Shown here: in pieces, positions 52,294 to 62,507 of the stretch
Numbering within the stretch: position 1 is the first letter of the stretch
Layout of the letters: every line of letters starts with the position of its first letter
Origin: Bradyrhizobium sp. WD16
GTDB lineage: Bacteria > Pseudomonadota > Alphaproteobacteria > Rhizobiales > Xanthobacteraceae
DNA: 64,000 bases
Assembly: GCF_024181725.1 (NCBI RefSeq)
Contig: NZ_CP028908.1
Span: forward strand, 4,143,501 to 4,207,500
Direction: 5' to 3'
Notes under the pieces: generated by a model
Told to the model about the DNA's origin: nothing
Databases searched by the model: none
What the model saw: the letters and a program-made list of their open reading frames with translations, nothing else
Program-made: the position numbers and the translations under genes

Positions 52294-55025
52294 CCGAGGC
52301 CATCGCCAGGCTTGGGAGCGTATCGCACCGATACGGCGCCGCGACTGCGCTCGAAGACGTCAGCATCGACATTCCCGCCCGCGTCATGATTGGCGTGATC
52401 GGCCCCGACGGCGTCGGCAAGTCGACGCTGCTGGCGCTGATATCGGGTGTGCGGAGGGTTCAGGAGGGCAAGATTGTCGTGTTCGACGGCGACGTCGCCG
52501 ACCCCGTCCACTTGTCCGGCATGCGGCGCCGCATCGCCTATATGCCGCAGGGGCTCGGGCGCAATCTCTATCCGACCTTGAGCGTCTTCGAGAATATCGA
52601 TTTTTTCGGGCGGCTGTTCGGACAGTCGGCCGACGAGCGCAGGGCGCGCATTGCGGAGCTCCTGACGGCGACCGCGCTCGATCCGTTCGCGGATCGGCCG
52701 GCCGGAAAGCTGTCCGGCGGCATGAAGCAGAAGCTCAGCCTGTGCTGCGCCCTGATCAACGATCCCGACCTGCTCATTCTCGACGAGCCGACCACCGGCG
52801 TCGATCCGCTGTCGCGGGGCCAATTCTGGGATCTGATCGACACGATCAGGGCGCGGCGTCCGCAGATGAGCGTGATGGTGGCGACGGCCTATATGGATGA
52901 AGCGGAACGCTTCGACTGGCTGATCGCCATGGACGACGGCAAGGTCATCGCCCATGGCGTCTTGCAGGAGGTCCTGCAGAAGGCCGGCGAGCCGACGCTC
53001 GAGGAAGCCTTCATCGCGCTTCTGCCGGAGGCCAAGCGTGCCGGCTACCAGAAGGTGGTGGTGCGACCGCGGGTCGTATCCGAGAATGAAACCCCGGCGA
53101 TCGAGGCCGAAGGACTGACGCGCCAGTTCGGCGATTTCGTCGCCGTCGATCACGTCAATTTCAAGATCGCGCGCGGCGAGATTTTCGGCTTTCTCGGCTC
53201 CAATGGTTGCGGCAAGTCGACCACGATGAAGATGCTGACCGGCCTTTTGCCGGTGACGGCGGGCTGGGCCAAGCTGTTCGGCAGCCCGATGGGATCAAAC
53301 GACATGGAGATGCGCCGGAATGTCGGCTACATGTCGCAGGCATTCTCTCTCTACACCGAACTCACCGTCCGGCAGAATCTCGAGCTGCACGCGCAGCTCT
53401 ATCATCTCGCCGCGGACAAGATCGACGGTCGCATCCGGGAGTTGCTGGAGCGCTACGATCTGAAGAGCGTCGAGCAGGCCCGGCCGGAGAGCCTGCCGCT
53501 CGGCATCAAGCAGCGTCTGCAGCTGGCCGTCGCGGTGCTGCACCAGCCGGCGATCCTCATTCTCGACGAGCCGACTTCGGGCGTCGACCCCATCGCGCGT
53601 GACGCGTTCTGGCGCACCTTGATCGACCTGTCACGGGACGACGGCGTCACCATCTTTCTCTCGACCCATTTCATGAACGAGGCGGAACGTTGCGACCGGA
53701 TCTCGCTGATGCACGCGGGGAAGGTTCTGGCGGTCGGCGCGCCGCAGGATCTGGTGCGGGAGCGCGGCAGTCATTCCATTGAGGAAGCCTTCGTCGGCTA
53801 TCTGGCCGACGCCGCCGGCATCGACTTGACGCACAAGCCTGAGCGGCCGGAACCGGTTGCGCCAGCGGCCCAAGCCGAGCCGGTACCGGCGCCGAGAAGG
53901 TTCGACCTCACCCGCTTGTGGGCCTATGCGAGGCGAGAGACCATAGAGCTGCTGCGCGACCCGATTCGGATGGCGTTTGCGTTCGTCGGTCCGATCATCC
54001 TGATGGCTGCCTTCGGCTACGGCATCACCTTCGATATCGACAATCTGCAGCTGGCGGCTCTTGATCAGGATAATACCCCCGAGAGCCGGCAGTTTCTCGA
54101 GGCGTTTGAGGGCTCCCGGTACTTTTCGGTGCAGCCGCCGATCCGCTCTGCCACCGAAGCGGATGCGAGGCTGCGGGGCGGCAATACCCAGGTCGTCATT
54201 GAGATTCCGAGCGGCTTCGGGCGCGACTTGAGGGACGGACGGCAGCCGGAGGTCGACGCGACGGTGGATGGTGCCATGACGTTTCGGGGCGAAACCGCGC
54301 GAAACTACGTCATCGGTGTTGTTCGGCAGGAGGGCCAGCGCATTGCCGAGAAACGGCCGGGCGCTGCAATGGTCTGGAGCGATGACAACATCGAAACCCG
54401 GTTCCGCTACAATCAGGCATTCCTCAGCATCAACGCGATCGTGCCCGGCGTCTTCATGCTGATGCTGTGCCTCATTCCGGCGATCATGTCGGCCATTGCG
54501 GTGGTCCGCGAGAAGGAGACCGGCTCGATCGCCAATTTCCGGTCGACGCCGATCACGAAGTTGGAGTTCCTCCTCGGCAAGCAGCTGCCTTACATCGGCA
54601 TCGCCATGGTCAATTTCGCCTTCCTGTTCCTGATGGCGATCTTCCTGTTCGGCGTGCCGCTCAAGGGCCCGTTCGCAACGTTGCTGCTCGGCACTATCGT
54701 CTATGTGGTGTCGACCACAGGCTTCGGTCAGTTGATCTCCTCCTTCACCAAAACCCAGGTCGCGGCGGTGTTCGCCACCGCCATCCTCTCCATCGTCCCC
54801 GCGGTGAATTTCTCGGGGCTGTTCGCGCCGGTGTCGTCGCTGTCGGGGACGGCGAAGGTGCTCGGCCTCTCGTTCCCCTCAGCCTGGTATCAGCCGATCA
54901 CAGTCGGCGTCTTCACCAAAGCGCTCGGCTTCGCCCAGATGTGGCCCAATGTGGTGGCGATCGTCGTCATTGCGCTGGCGTACCTGCTTCTCTCGCTCGT
55001 GCTGCTTCGGAAACAGGAGGCCTGA
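52290..55025 (+). CDS. Double-ATPase ABC transporter fused to ABC-2 permease (RbbA/YhiH type)
   Basis: 911 residues: two ABC ATPase domains and a C-terminal permease. NBD1: Walker A GPDGVGKST, signature LSGGMKQKLSL, Walker B LLILDEPTTGVD. NBD2: Walker A GSNGCGKST, Walker B LILDEPTSGVD, but the signature region reads ESLPLGIKQRLQL instead of LSGGQ, so it is degenerate. The permease (about 560-911) has a periplasmic loop and five to six TMs. Coupled to HlyD and to the second permease gene. Confidence 0.93.
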   Translation: MTEAIARLGSVSHRYGAATALEDVSIDIPARVMIGVIGPDGVGKSTLLALISGVRRVQEGKIVVFDGDVADPVHLSGMRRRIAYMPQGLGRNLYPTLSVFENIDFFGRLFGQSADERRARIAELLTATALDPFADRPAGKLSGGMKQKLSLCCALINDPDLLILDEPTTGVDPLSRGQFWDLIDTIRARRPQMSVMVATAYMDEAERFDWLIAMDDGKVIAHGVLQEVLQKAGEPTLEEAFIALLPEAKRAGYQKVVVRPRVVSENETPAIEAEGLTRQFGDFVAVDHVNFKIARGEIFGFLGSNGCGKSTTMKMLTGLLPVTAGWAKLFGSPMGSNDMEMRRNVGYMSQAFSLYTELTVRQNLELHAQLYHLAADKIDGRIRELLERYDLKSVEQARPESLPLGIKQRLQLAVAVLHQPAILILDEPTSGVDPIARDAFWRTLIDLSRDDGVTIFLSTHFMNEAERCDRISLMHAGKVLAVGAPQDLVRERGSHSIEEAFVGYLADAAGIDLTHKPERPEPVAPAAQAEPVPAPRRFDLTRLWAYARRETIELLRDPIRMAFAFVGPIILMAAFGYGITFDIDNLQLAALDQDNTPESRQFLEAFEGSRYFSVQPPIRSATEADARLRGGNTQVVIEIPSGFGRDLRDGRQPEVDATVDGAMTFRGETARNYVIGVVRQEGQRIAEKRPGAAMVWSDDNIETRFRYNQAFLSINAIVPGVFMLMLCLIPAIMSAIAVVREKETGSIANFRSTPITKLEFLLGKQLPYIGIAMVNFAFLFLMAIFLFGVPLKGPFATLLLGTIVYVVSTTGFGQLISSFTKTQVAAVFATAILSIVPAVNFSGLFAPVSSLSGTAKVLGLSFPSAWYQPITVGVFTKALGFAQMWPNVVAIVVIALAYLLLSLVLLRKQEA

Positions 55026-55026
55026 C

Positions 55027-56211
55027 ATGACGGTGCCCGGTTCAAATGTCGCAGCGCCGCCGACGGAGAGGCGGACGCTCTCCTTGATTGATCACATCCT
55101 CAACGTCTTTCGCCTGGTGATCAAGGAACTGCGCAGCATCAAGGCCGATCCGACGATGCTCATCCTGGTCGTCTATGCTTTCAGCATTTCCGTCAACACG
55201 GTGGCGACCGGGGCGCTCACCGAGGCGACCAATCTCTCGGTCGGTATCGTCGACGAGGACCGTTCGGATTTGTCGCGGCAGATCGCCGAAGCCCTCGTTC
55301 CTCCGACCTTTCAGCCCGCGGTGCAGATCAGGGCGTCGGACATCGATCGGGAGATGGACAAGGGAAGCCTGATCCTGGTGGCGGAAATTCCGCCCAGGTT
55401 CGAGGCCGATCTTCGTGCAGGACGCAAGACCTCGGTGCAGATCAATGTCGATGCCACCGCCATCGCCCAGGCCGGCAATGCCTCGAGCTACCTCAAGAAC
55501 GTGATCTCCAGCGAAGTGCAGAACTTCCTGTCCGGGCGCGAGGGAGCCAAGGCATCGCCGATCAACCTCGTCGTCCGGGCGCGATTCAATCCGAACTTGA
55601 AGACGGCCTGGTTCTCCGCAGTGACGCAGGTGATCAACGACGTGACGATGCTGACGGTAATCCTGACCGGCGCAGCGCTGATCCGTGAGCGCGAGCAGGG
55701 GACGGTGGAGCATCTCCTGGTGATGCCGGTCGTGCCGGCGGAGATCATGATCGCGAAGATGCTGGCCAACGGCCTGGTGATCCTGGTGGCAGCGTTGCTG
55801 TCGCTCAGGTTCGTGGTGCAATGGTGGCTGGGCGTACCCATCGCTGGATCGCCCGTCCTTTTCATCGGCGGCGCCTGCCTTTACGCCCTGGTGGTAGCGG
55901 CGCTCGGGATCATGCTCGGCACCCTGGCGACGACTATGGGGCAGTTCGGGTTGCTGGCGATGCCGGTGCTGATGGTGACGCAGCTGTTGTCGGGCAGCAG
56001 CACCCCGATGGAGAGCATGCCGGTCTGGCTTCAATACGTCATGCTGACGATCAGCCCGACGCCGCATTTCGTTGCCTTTGCGCAGGCGGTGCTGTTTCGT
56101 GGCGCCAATCTTTCGCTCGTCTGGCGGCCGCTGCTGGCAATGTTCGTGATCGGCAGCATCTATTTCGCGTTCGCCTTGAGCCGCTTCCGGCGGGTGATTT
56201 TTGGCGTTTGA
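55027..56211 (+). CDS. ABC-2 type permease
   Basis: 394 residues; TM1 about 40-58, large periplasmic domain (about 60-195), then five TM helices (about 205-390; VILTGAALIREREQGTVEHLLVMPVVPAEIMIAKM is the ABC-2 signature). It starts 1 base after the previous stop and completes the HlyD-ABC-ABC2 exporter. It resembles the YhhJ/YhiI set of enterobacteria. Substrate unknown. Confidence 0.93.
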   Translation: MTVPGSNVAAPPTERRTLSLIDHILNVFRLVIKELRSIKADPTMLILVVYAFSISVNTVATGALTEATNLSVGIVDEDRSDLSRQIAEALVPPTFQPAVQIRASDIDREMDKGSLILVAEIPPRFEADLRAGRKTSVQINVDATAIAQAGNASSYLKNVISSEVQNFLSGREGAKASPINLVVRARFNPNLKTAWFSAVTQVINDVTMLTVILTGAALIREREQGTVEHLLVMPVVPAEIMIAKMLANGLVILVAALLSLRFVVQWWLGVPIAGSPVLFIGGACLYALVVAALGIMLGTLATTMGQFGLLAMPVLMVTQLLSGSSTPMESMPVWLQYVMLTISPTPHFVAFAQAVLFRGANLSLVWRPLLAMFVIGSIYFAFALSRFRRVIFGV

Positions 56212-56249
56212 CAGGCCAAACGGCGCGGAGATCGCGCGAGGAGGGGGTA

Positions 56250-57080
56250 ATGGCAAAGACGCGGACCGGCGATGAAGAGCCGGTGAAGATGAAGCGGAAG
56301 GCTTACGAGAAGGCGCTGCGCAAGCTTCAGGTCGAGCTCTGCTACCTCCAGGATTGGGTCAAGCTCAAGGGTCTGCGCGTCATGATCGTGTTCGAAGGGC
56401 GCGATGCCGCCGGCAAGGGCGGCACCATCAAGGCGATCGCCGAGCGCGTCAGTCCGCGGGTGTTCCGGGTCGTTGCCCTTCCGGCGCCGTCGGACCGGGA
56501 AAAGACCCAGCTGTTCATGCAGCGCTACATTCAGCATTTTCCCGCGGCAGGCGAAATCGTGATCTTCGACCGAAGCTGGTACAATCGCGCCGGGGTGGAA
56601 TATGTGATGGGCTTCTGCACGCCTGCGGAGCACGAGCGCTTTCTATCGCTATGTCCGACGGCGGAGAAATACATTATCGACGGCGGTATCATCCTCATCA
56701 AGCTGTGGCTCGAGGTCGGCATGAAGGAGCAGGAGCGCAGGTTTGCGGCCCGCATCGACGACCCGCTGCGGCAATGGAAGCTGAGTCCGATGGACATCGA
56801 ATCCTATCGCCGCTGGTACGATTACTCGCGGGCGCGCGACATGATGCTCAAGGCGACGCATTCGAAGCACGCACCCTGGCACGTCGTCCTGTCTGACGAC
56901 AAGAAAAGCGCGCGGCTCGCTTGCATCTCGCATATCCTGGACTCGATTCCGTACAGGCGCGTAAAGCGCGACAAGGTCAAGCTGCCCCAGCGCTCGGCGA
57001 AGGGGCGTTACGACGACCAGTCATCACTGAGCAAATTGGGGTTCGCGTCCGAGTCGCATCAGGACCGGCGCCCCGGCTGA
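56250..57080 (+). CDS. ppk2: Polyphosphate kinase 2
   Basis: 276 residues, one-domain PPK2, phosphorylating nucleoside diphosphates with polyphosphate. Walker A FEGRDAAGKGGTIKA (about 48-62), Walker B/lid region EIVIFDRSWYNRAGVEYVMGF, WLEVGMKEQERRF, and SPMDIESYRRWYDYSRARDMM are typical. GAGGGGG lies just before ATG 56250, 38 bases after the permease. Would allow ATP/GTP regeneration when energy is low. Confidence 0.95.
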   Translation: MAKTRTGDEEPVKMKRKAYEKALRKLQVELCYLQDWVKLKGLRVMIVFEGRDAAGKGGTIKAIAERVSPRVFRVVALPAPSDREKTQLFMQRYIQHFPAAGEIVIFDRSWYNRAGVEYVMGFCTPAEHERFLSLCPTAEKYIIDGGIILIKLWLEVGMKEQERRFAARIDDPLRQWKLSPMDIESYRRWYDYSRARDMMLKATHSKHAPWHVVLSDDKKSARLACISHILDSIPYRRVKRDKVKLPQRSAKGRYDDQSSLSKLGFASESHQDRRPG

Positions 57081-57930
57081 CACGTTCAATACGTCGCCGC
57101 GCGTTTCGATGGCTGTAGTGAAAGTGGCTCGAGCGCCAGTCTCTGTGCGGCCGACTGCAACGTGCATGGCCTCGAGGAGTGCGCGGAAGTGACTCGCCAA
57201 GACGGGCTGCATCGGCGACAGCCTGCTCACTCTTCACGTCACCGGCGGCGCGTTGGCGCGGCAGCGTATCGGCGATCCCGCGGTCAACGTCATCCTGCTC
57301 GGGCGGAATTTCGTTGCCGCGACGCCAAGAACAATGTCGTCGGCCTGTTTGCCGGTGCCGGGTTCGACTGGCAGTTCGGCCGCGTCGCGCTATTCGCTTC
57401 CGGTGAAGCGACCAGCATGAGTGACGACACCACGTCGTTCGCTGGGAAGGGAAGGGCGGTCTCCGCGCAGTCTGGTAGGCGGGCGGCCCCCAGCTCCACG
57501 CTGACAACGGTCGTGATGCCTGGACCCGGCTTTGACGTCGCCACGGTAAGGCGGGCGCCAACTCGGGCGCTCAGGCTGCGCGAGCGCTAGATCCAGTCGG
57601 ACCGGGCTATTCTGGATCGGATTTTGGCGAGAGTCCAAAGCTCTCGGTTGCCGATAACAGCCAAGGGCGAACGGCACTTTTTCAGCAGACGCTCATTCTT
57701 GCGGGATGTCGAGAGAAATCGCCAAGGCGATGGCTATAGATGCGGTTCCGCTCTATGCAACGCGCAAAGTTTGCTATCGGGCGGCTGAGTACCCATGTGA
57801 TTGATAAGGTCAGAAGTCGCCAGCAATACGGCGTGTCCGCTGACGCGACGCCTTAGCCACACCGATCCCAAGCACGATATCAACCAACGGCACGTCACTT
57901 CGACGTGCGCGTCACGGGTCAGGACAACCT
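57081..57930. other. Long intergenic region with degraded coding traces
   Basis: 850 bases without an intact gene. The first half has typical GC-rich coding codon use in broken frames (listed separately as a remnant). The second half (57600-57930) is less GC-rich with no frame over 60 codons that looks real, and should hold the promoter for manA. Confidence 0.6.
57225..57460 (+). pseudogene. Probable autotransporter beta-domain remnant, frameshifted
   Basis: One frame gives LLTLHVTGGALARQRIGDPAVN...LLGRNF and, after a shift near 57315, the next gives DAKNNVVGLFAGAGFDWQF-GRVALFASGEATSMSDDTTS. The alternating hydrophobic strands and glycine/aromatic pattern resemble the end of autotransporter barrel proteins. 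It has no start and is interrupted. Confidence 0.35.
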
Positions 57931-58866
57931 ATGCCCATTGAACATGCTGCCGTGCGGGCCATGCCAAAGCCCTGGGGAGTAAGCGATCTCCAGCCATGGA
58001 GCAGCATCGACGGTACGCTCGACGCGGTGGGTGAGCTCTGGTTCGAGCGGTCCGACAAGAACGCCGCTGTCCCCGCGCTGCTGCTCAAGCTGTTGTTCAC
58101 AAGCGGGCCGTTGTCCATCCAGGTTCATCCGGACGACACTTTTGCGCGCGCAATGGGGATGGCGAACGGCAAGAGCGAGGCGTGGTACATCATCTCGGCA
58201 GAACCGGGTGCGCAGATTGGCATTGGATTGACGCGCCGGGTGACGCCGCAGGAGCTGCGGGCGTCGATCGGGAACGGTTCGATCGTTGAACTGGTTCAAT
58301 GGCGTCCGGTTGCGAAGGGCGATGCCTTCTTCATTCCGGCAGGCACGATCCACGCCGTGGGCGCCGGCATCGTGCTGGCCGAAATTCAGCAGCGTAGCGA
58401 CATCACGTTTCGTCTGTTCGACTATGGCAGAGGACGTGAACTGCACATCGACGACGGCGTCGCCGTTGCCGCCCCCTGGCCGCTTCGACCTCCAGCCAAG
58501 CCGATCCACCTGACGGACGAACGGACGGCTCTTGTTGCCAGTCGACATTTCGTCGTCGAGCGGGTTGAACTGCAGGCGGGTTCGAGCTGGGCGTTGATCG
58601 CGGAGCCGGAAACCTGGATTCTTGTTCTCGATGGCCATGCGGAGATCGGATTGGCGATGATTTCGACCGGAGAGGCGATCTTCGCCGGTGGCGGCCGCTC
58701 CAGCATCGAGGTTGGCGTCAACGGATTGACCGCCTTGATCGCGTATCCAGCGAATCGGCCGGCCGAGGCGCTTTTGCAGAGGCTCTGCGAGCCATCGACC
58801 CAGCTCTTTCAACCGGCCGCGGCCGATGATCCGCAACGGACAGCGATGGCCGAGGCGCAGACGTGA
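57931..58866 (+). CDS. manA: Class I mannose-6-phosphate isomerase
   Basis: 311 residues, zinc-dependent cupin isomerase between fructose-6-P and mannose-6-P. Metal/active-site residues Q64 and H66 in SIQVHPDD, E83 in KSEAWY, and H141 in AGTIHAVGAG are present. Shorter than E. coli ManA (391), like many alphaproteobacterial forms. Overlaps the next gene by 4 bases (ATGA), so mannose-6-P supply is tied to that glycosyltransferase. Confidence 0.92.
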   Translation: MPIEHAAVRAMPKPWGVSDLQPWSSIDGTLDAVGELWFERSDKNAAVPALLLKLLFTSGPLSIQVHPDDTFARAMGMANGKSEAWYIISAEPGAQIGIGLTRRVTPQELRASIGNGSIVELVQWRPVAKGDAFFIPAGTIHAVGAGIVLAEIQQRSDITFRLFDYGRGRELHIDDGVAVAAPWPLRPPAKPIHLTDERTALVASRHFVVERVELQAGSSWALIAEPETWILVLDGHAEIGLAMISTGEAIFAGGGRSSIEVGVNGLTALIAYPANRPAEALLQRLCEPSTQLFQPAAADDPQRTAMAEAQT

Positions 58867-61148
58867 CGCCGCCCCGCAGGATCGCGCTGATCGGCAATTC
58901 GTTACCTCGCCGCTGCGGAATCGCAACGTTCACGACCGATCTGCAACGCGCGATATCGGACGCCAGGCCGCTGCTTCAAACCTGTGTGGTGGCGATGACC
59001 GACCATAATCAGGCCTATGACTATCCTGCTTCGGTTGCCCTGCAGATCAGGGACGACAACCTCCAGGACTATGTGCGCGCGGCAGCTTCGCTGAATGCTC
59101 GATTCGACATCGCGTGCCTGCAGCACGAATTCGGGATTTTCGGCGGTGCCGCTGGCGGCCACATTCTCGAGTTGCTGTCGCGTCTTACGATACCCCTCGT
59201 CACCACTCTGCATACTGTGCTGGACGAGCCTACCGCGATCCAGCGCACGGTAACGGAGCGAATCGTCGATGCGTCCGGGAAGGTCGTGGTGATGGCCGAC
59301 AAGGCGAGGGAGCTGCTGCACAGCCTCTATCGGGTGCCGCACGAGAAGATCGAGGTCATCGCCCACGGCATCCCCGACTTTCCATTCGTCGCTCCGGACA
59401 TGGCAAAGGCGAGATTGGGCTTCAGCGGCCGCTCCGTCATTCTGACTTTCGGGCTGTTGTCGCCGAGCAAGGGCATCGAGGTGATGATCGACGCCATGCC
59501 GTCGATTTTGCAACAGCGGCCGGATGCGGTTTATGTCGTGCTCGGCGCGACGCATCCCAATCTGGTCCGCGATCAGGGCGAAGCCTATCGCGAGAGCCTG
59601 TCGGCGAGGGTGCGAGACCTCGGCGTCGAGGATCACGTCGTCTTTCTCGACCAGTTCGTTGACCAGGCCACGCTGCTCGAGTTCATTTCAATGTGCGACG
59701 TCTACGTCACGCCTTACCTCAATGAGGCGCAGATGACGTCGGGCACGCTGGCCTACAGCTTCGGGCTCGGCAAACCGGTCGTCTCGACGCCCTATTGGCA
59801 TGCGCGCGAGTTGCTGGCCGATGGGCGCGGCGTTCTGGTTGGCTTTGGCGACGCGGCGGGGATCGGCAGCGAAATTGCGCAATTGCTCACTGACGAACCC
59901 CGCCGGCAGGGCATGCGGGAACGAGCCTATGCCGCCAGCCGGTCGATGACGTGGGAGCGTACCGCCGCGCGTTACTTGAGCGTTTTCGAGCATGCGCGGC
60001 AAGGTCACCGGCTGAAACTGATCGCGCGCGTCGAGCCTGATGCGATCCCGTCGCTCAGCCCCGCGACAGCGCCCGACATGCGACTAGGTCATTTTCTGTC
60101 GATGTGCGACGATACCGGCCTGCTCCAGCACGCTGTGCATGCGGTCCCCGATCGCGCGCACGGCTATTGCGTGGACGACAATGCCCGCGCCTTGCTGTTG
60201 GCTTGCGCGCTCAATGAACCTGGCGAGCGGCCCATTTCGGACGCGCTGACTGCGCGCTTCGCCGCCTTTGTGCAGCACGCGTGGAATCCTGATACCGGGC
60301 GATTTCGCAACTTCATGGGTTTCAACCGGACCTGGCTTGAAAACAGCGGTTCGGAGGACAGTCACGGCCGGACGTTGTGGGCGTTGGGCGAGTGCGCGCG
60401 GAAAGACGCCAGCCTGCCGCGGCGTCGATGGGCGCGGATGTTGTTCATCCAGGCTCTGCCGGTTGTGGAGGAGTTCCGTTCCCCTCGTGCATTGGCGTTC
60501 ACCCTGCTGGGTCTTGACGGGTACTGCGCCGCGGTTCCCGATGACGGTCGCGCCCAGGACATCCGTTGCGTCCTTGCCGAAAGGCTGATGTCGGGCCTGG
60601 CCACGGTCGAGAAGCCGGATTGGCAGTGGTTCGAGGAAGGCCTCGCCTACGATAACGCGCGCTTGCCGCAGGCCTTGATCGTCACAGGTTTGGCGACGCA
60701 GACATCCGTTTATGTCGACGCCGGGCTGAGATCCCTGCGTTGGTTGATGGCACAACAAACGACTTCGTTGGGCCATTTCCGTCCGGTCGGCACGGCCGGT
60801 TTTGGTGAATTGCGAAAACGTCCGCGCGCGTTCGATCAGCAGCCGGTGGAGGCCACCGCAACGATCGCGGCCTGCCTGACGGCGTGGCGCGCGGACGACG
60901 ATGCCGAGTGGAAGACGATCGCAACCGGCGTTTTCTCCTGGTTTCTCGGCAGCAACGACCTGTCGATTGCGCTTGCCGACCCCGAGACCGGTAGTTGCCG
61001 CGATGGATTACATCCCGATCGCGCCAATGAGAATTGCGGGGGCGAGTCGGTGGTGTCCTATCTTCTGGCGCTTGCTGAGATTCGTCAGCTTGCGCGCGTC
61101 AATATCAACCCGGCAAGTCCGGTGGCGCTATGCGCCATCGGTGCTTGA
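58863..61148 (+). CDS. GT4 glycosyltransferase with large C-terminal domain
   Basis: 761 residues. About 1-380: GT-B fold family 4 enzyme (HEFGIFGGAAGGHILELL; LTFGLLSPSKGIEVMIDAM; LNEAQMTSGTLAYSFGLGKPVVSTPYWHARELLADGRG is the nucleotide-sugar region). About 400-755: a helical domain (YCVDDNARALLLA; SEDSHGRTLWALGE; EKPDWQWFEEGLAYDNARLPQALI) resembling (alpha/alpha)6 glycosidase-like toroids. Coupled to manA upstream and 33 bases before a GH130-like gene. Sugar donor is probably GDP-mannose, by context. Confidence 0.87.
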   Translation: MTPPRRIALIGNSLPRRCGIATFTTDLQRAISDARPLLQTCVVAMTDHNQAYDYPASVALQIRDDNLQDYVRAAASLNARFDIACLQHEFGIFGGAAGGHILELLSRLTIPLVTTLHTVLDEPTAIQRTVTERIVDASGKVVVMADKARELLHSLYRVPHEKIEVIAHGIPDFPFVAPDMAKARLGFSGRSVILTFGLLSPSKGIEVMIDAMPSILQQRPDAVYVVLGATHPNLVRDQGEAYRESLSARVRDLGVEDHVVFLDQFVDQATLLEFISMCDVYVTPYLNEAQMTSGTLAYSFGLGKPVVSTPYWHARELLADGRGVLVGFGDAAGIGSEIAQLLTDEPRRQGMRERAYAASRSMTWERTAARYLSVFEHARQGHRLKLIARVEPDAIPSLSPATAPDMRLGHFLSMCDDTGLLQHAVHAVPDRAHGYCVDDNARALLLACALNEPGERPISDALTARFAAFVQHAWNPDTGRFRNFMGFNRTWLENSGSEDSHGRTLWALGECARKDASLPRRRWARMLFIQALPVVEEFRSPRALAFTLLGLDGYCAAVPDDGRAQDIRCVLAERLMSGLATVEKPDWQWFEEGLAYDNARLPQALIVTGLATQTSVYVDAGLRSLRWLMAQQTTSLGHFRPVGTAGFGELRKRPRAFDQQPVEATATIAACLTAWRADDDAEWKTIATGVFSWFLGSNDLSIALADPETGSCRDGLHPDRANENCGGESVVSYLLALAEIRQLARVNINPASPVALCAIGA

Positions 61149-61181
61149 TCCAGCGTTCGCTCAGGCGAACAGAGAGCGCCC

Positions 61182-62474
61182 TTGCAAACCACGTTTCTCA
61201 ATCGGCAGGCTCTCTATCTGCGTCCCGACCCCGCCCGCGTGATCGTGCGCCGGTTCAAGCCGGCGACCGAACCGCGAGATCTCAATCCGACCGACAAGAC
61301 GCGCGCCAATCATATCGTCGAGCGTGTTCTCAATCTCGATCCGCTGGCCGCGGCCGCCCAACTGGCGGACGTGCTGGAGAACTTCCAGGGCCGGCATCGC
61401 AACCTGCTGGAGACCTTCGAGCTCCGCGCCGACGAGATGGAGGAGGCGCTCACGGCCCACTGTCGTTTTTCCAAAGTCCAGCGCCAGCTCATCGGTGCCT
61501 ACTTCATGAACGAGTATTCGTTCGAAGCGTCGGCGCTGTTCAATCCCAGCATCGTACCGCACCCTGATCAGTCGGGCGCTGCGGCGGGCAGCCTGCGCTT
61601 CATCCTCAGCCTCCGTGCCGTCGGCGAAGGACACGTTTCGTCGCTGACGTTTCGCGCCGGCACGGTCGCAACTGATGGCAGTCTTGCGGTCGATCCGACG
61701 GCTCGGCTCGCTTCAAGTCCCCAGGTGAGATGTCGGAAACCAGGACCCATCGGCGACGAGGTTGAGGTTGTGTTCAAGCCGGATCAAGACATAAGTGAAC
61801 GCGTCATTTTCCCGATAACAGAATCCCAGGCGCACGGCATCGAAGACGCCCGCTTTGTCGAGTTTACCGACGGCGACCGGAAAATCTATTACGCGACCTA
61901 TACCGCCTATAACGGGAGTGCGATTCGATCGGAATTGATCGAGACCAGCGACTTCCTCTCGTTTCGAATGTCACCGCTGCATGGCGCTGCTGCGCGCAAC
62001 AAGGGTATGGCGCTGTTCCCGCACAGGATCGACGGCAAATACGTCATGATTGCGCGACAGGATAACGAGAATCTCTATCTGGTCTATTCGGACGACCTGT
62101 ACAGATGGGAGGGCGGCCAGGCGATCTTGAAGCCGCAATATCCCTGGGAGTTCGTACAGATCGGCAACTGTGGATCGCCCATTGAACTGGACGAAGGCTG
62201 GCTGCTGCTGACGCATGGAGTAGGCCCGGTCAGGAAATATTCGATCGGCGCGGTACTGCTGGACAAACGCGACCCGTCCAGGGTGTTGGCGCGTTCAAGC
62301 GAACCGTTGTTGCGAGCCGAGCCATCGGAGCGCGAAGGATACGTTCCGAACGTGGTCTATACTTGCGGAGCAATGCGGCACGACGACCTGATCATTTTGC
62401 CGTACGCCGTGTCTGACACCTTCTCCAATTTTGCGACGATGAAGATTTCTGCGCTGATGCAGGCAATGTCCTGA
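61182..62474 (+). CDS. GH130-family glycoside phosphorylase (mannoside type)
   Basis: 430 residues, five-bladed beta-propeller type. Signatures: SFEASALFNPSIVPHPDQ, GIEDARFVEFTDG (catalytic Asp region), NKGMALFPHRIDGKYVMIARQDNENLYL, and the final LIILPYAVSDTFSNFATMKI. It would phosphorolyse beta-mannosides to mannose-1-P, or hydrolyse them. TTG 61182 is the only plausible start (MQTTFLNRQALYLRPD). Forms an operon with GT4 and manA. Confidence 0.9.
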   Translation: MQTTFLNRQALYLRPDPARVIVRRFKPATEPRDLNPTDKTRANHIVERVLNLDPLAAAAQLADVLENFQGRHRNLLETFELRADEMEEALTAHCRFSKVQRQLIGAYFMNEYSFEASALFNPSIVPHPDQSGAAAGSLRFILSLRAVGEGHVSSLTFRAGTVATDGSLAVDPTARLASSPQVRCRKPGPIGDEVEVVFKPDQDISERVIFPITESQAHGIEDARFVEFTDGDRKIYYATYTAYNGSAIRSELIETSDFLSFRMSPLHGAAARNKGMALFPHRIDGKYVMIARQDNENLYLVYSDDLYRWEGGQAILKPQYPWEFVQIGNCGSPIELDEGWLLLTHGVGPVRKYSIGAVLLDKRDPSRVLARSSEPLLRAEPSEREGYVPNVVYTCGAMRHDDLIILPYAVSDTFSNFATMKISALMQAMS

Positions 62475-62507
62475 TCCGGGAATTGCTCGACGAGTGAAGG
62501 ACAGGCC

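Noticed and set aside
57162-57590. 142-codon plus-strand frame as an intact gene
   Set aside because: The first third is Arg/His-rich frame noise, only the middle resembles a real protein, and it lacks a credible start.
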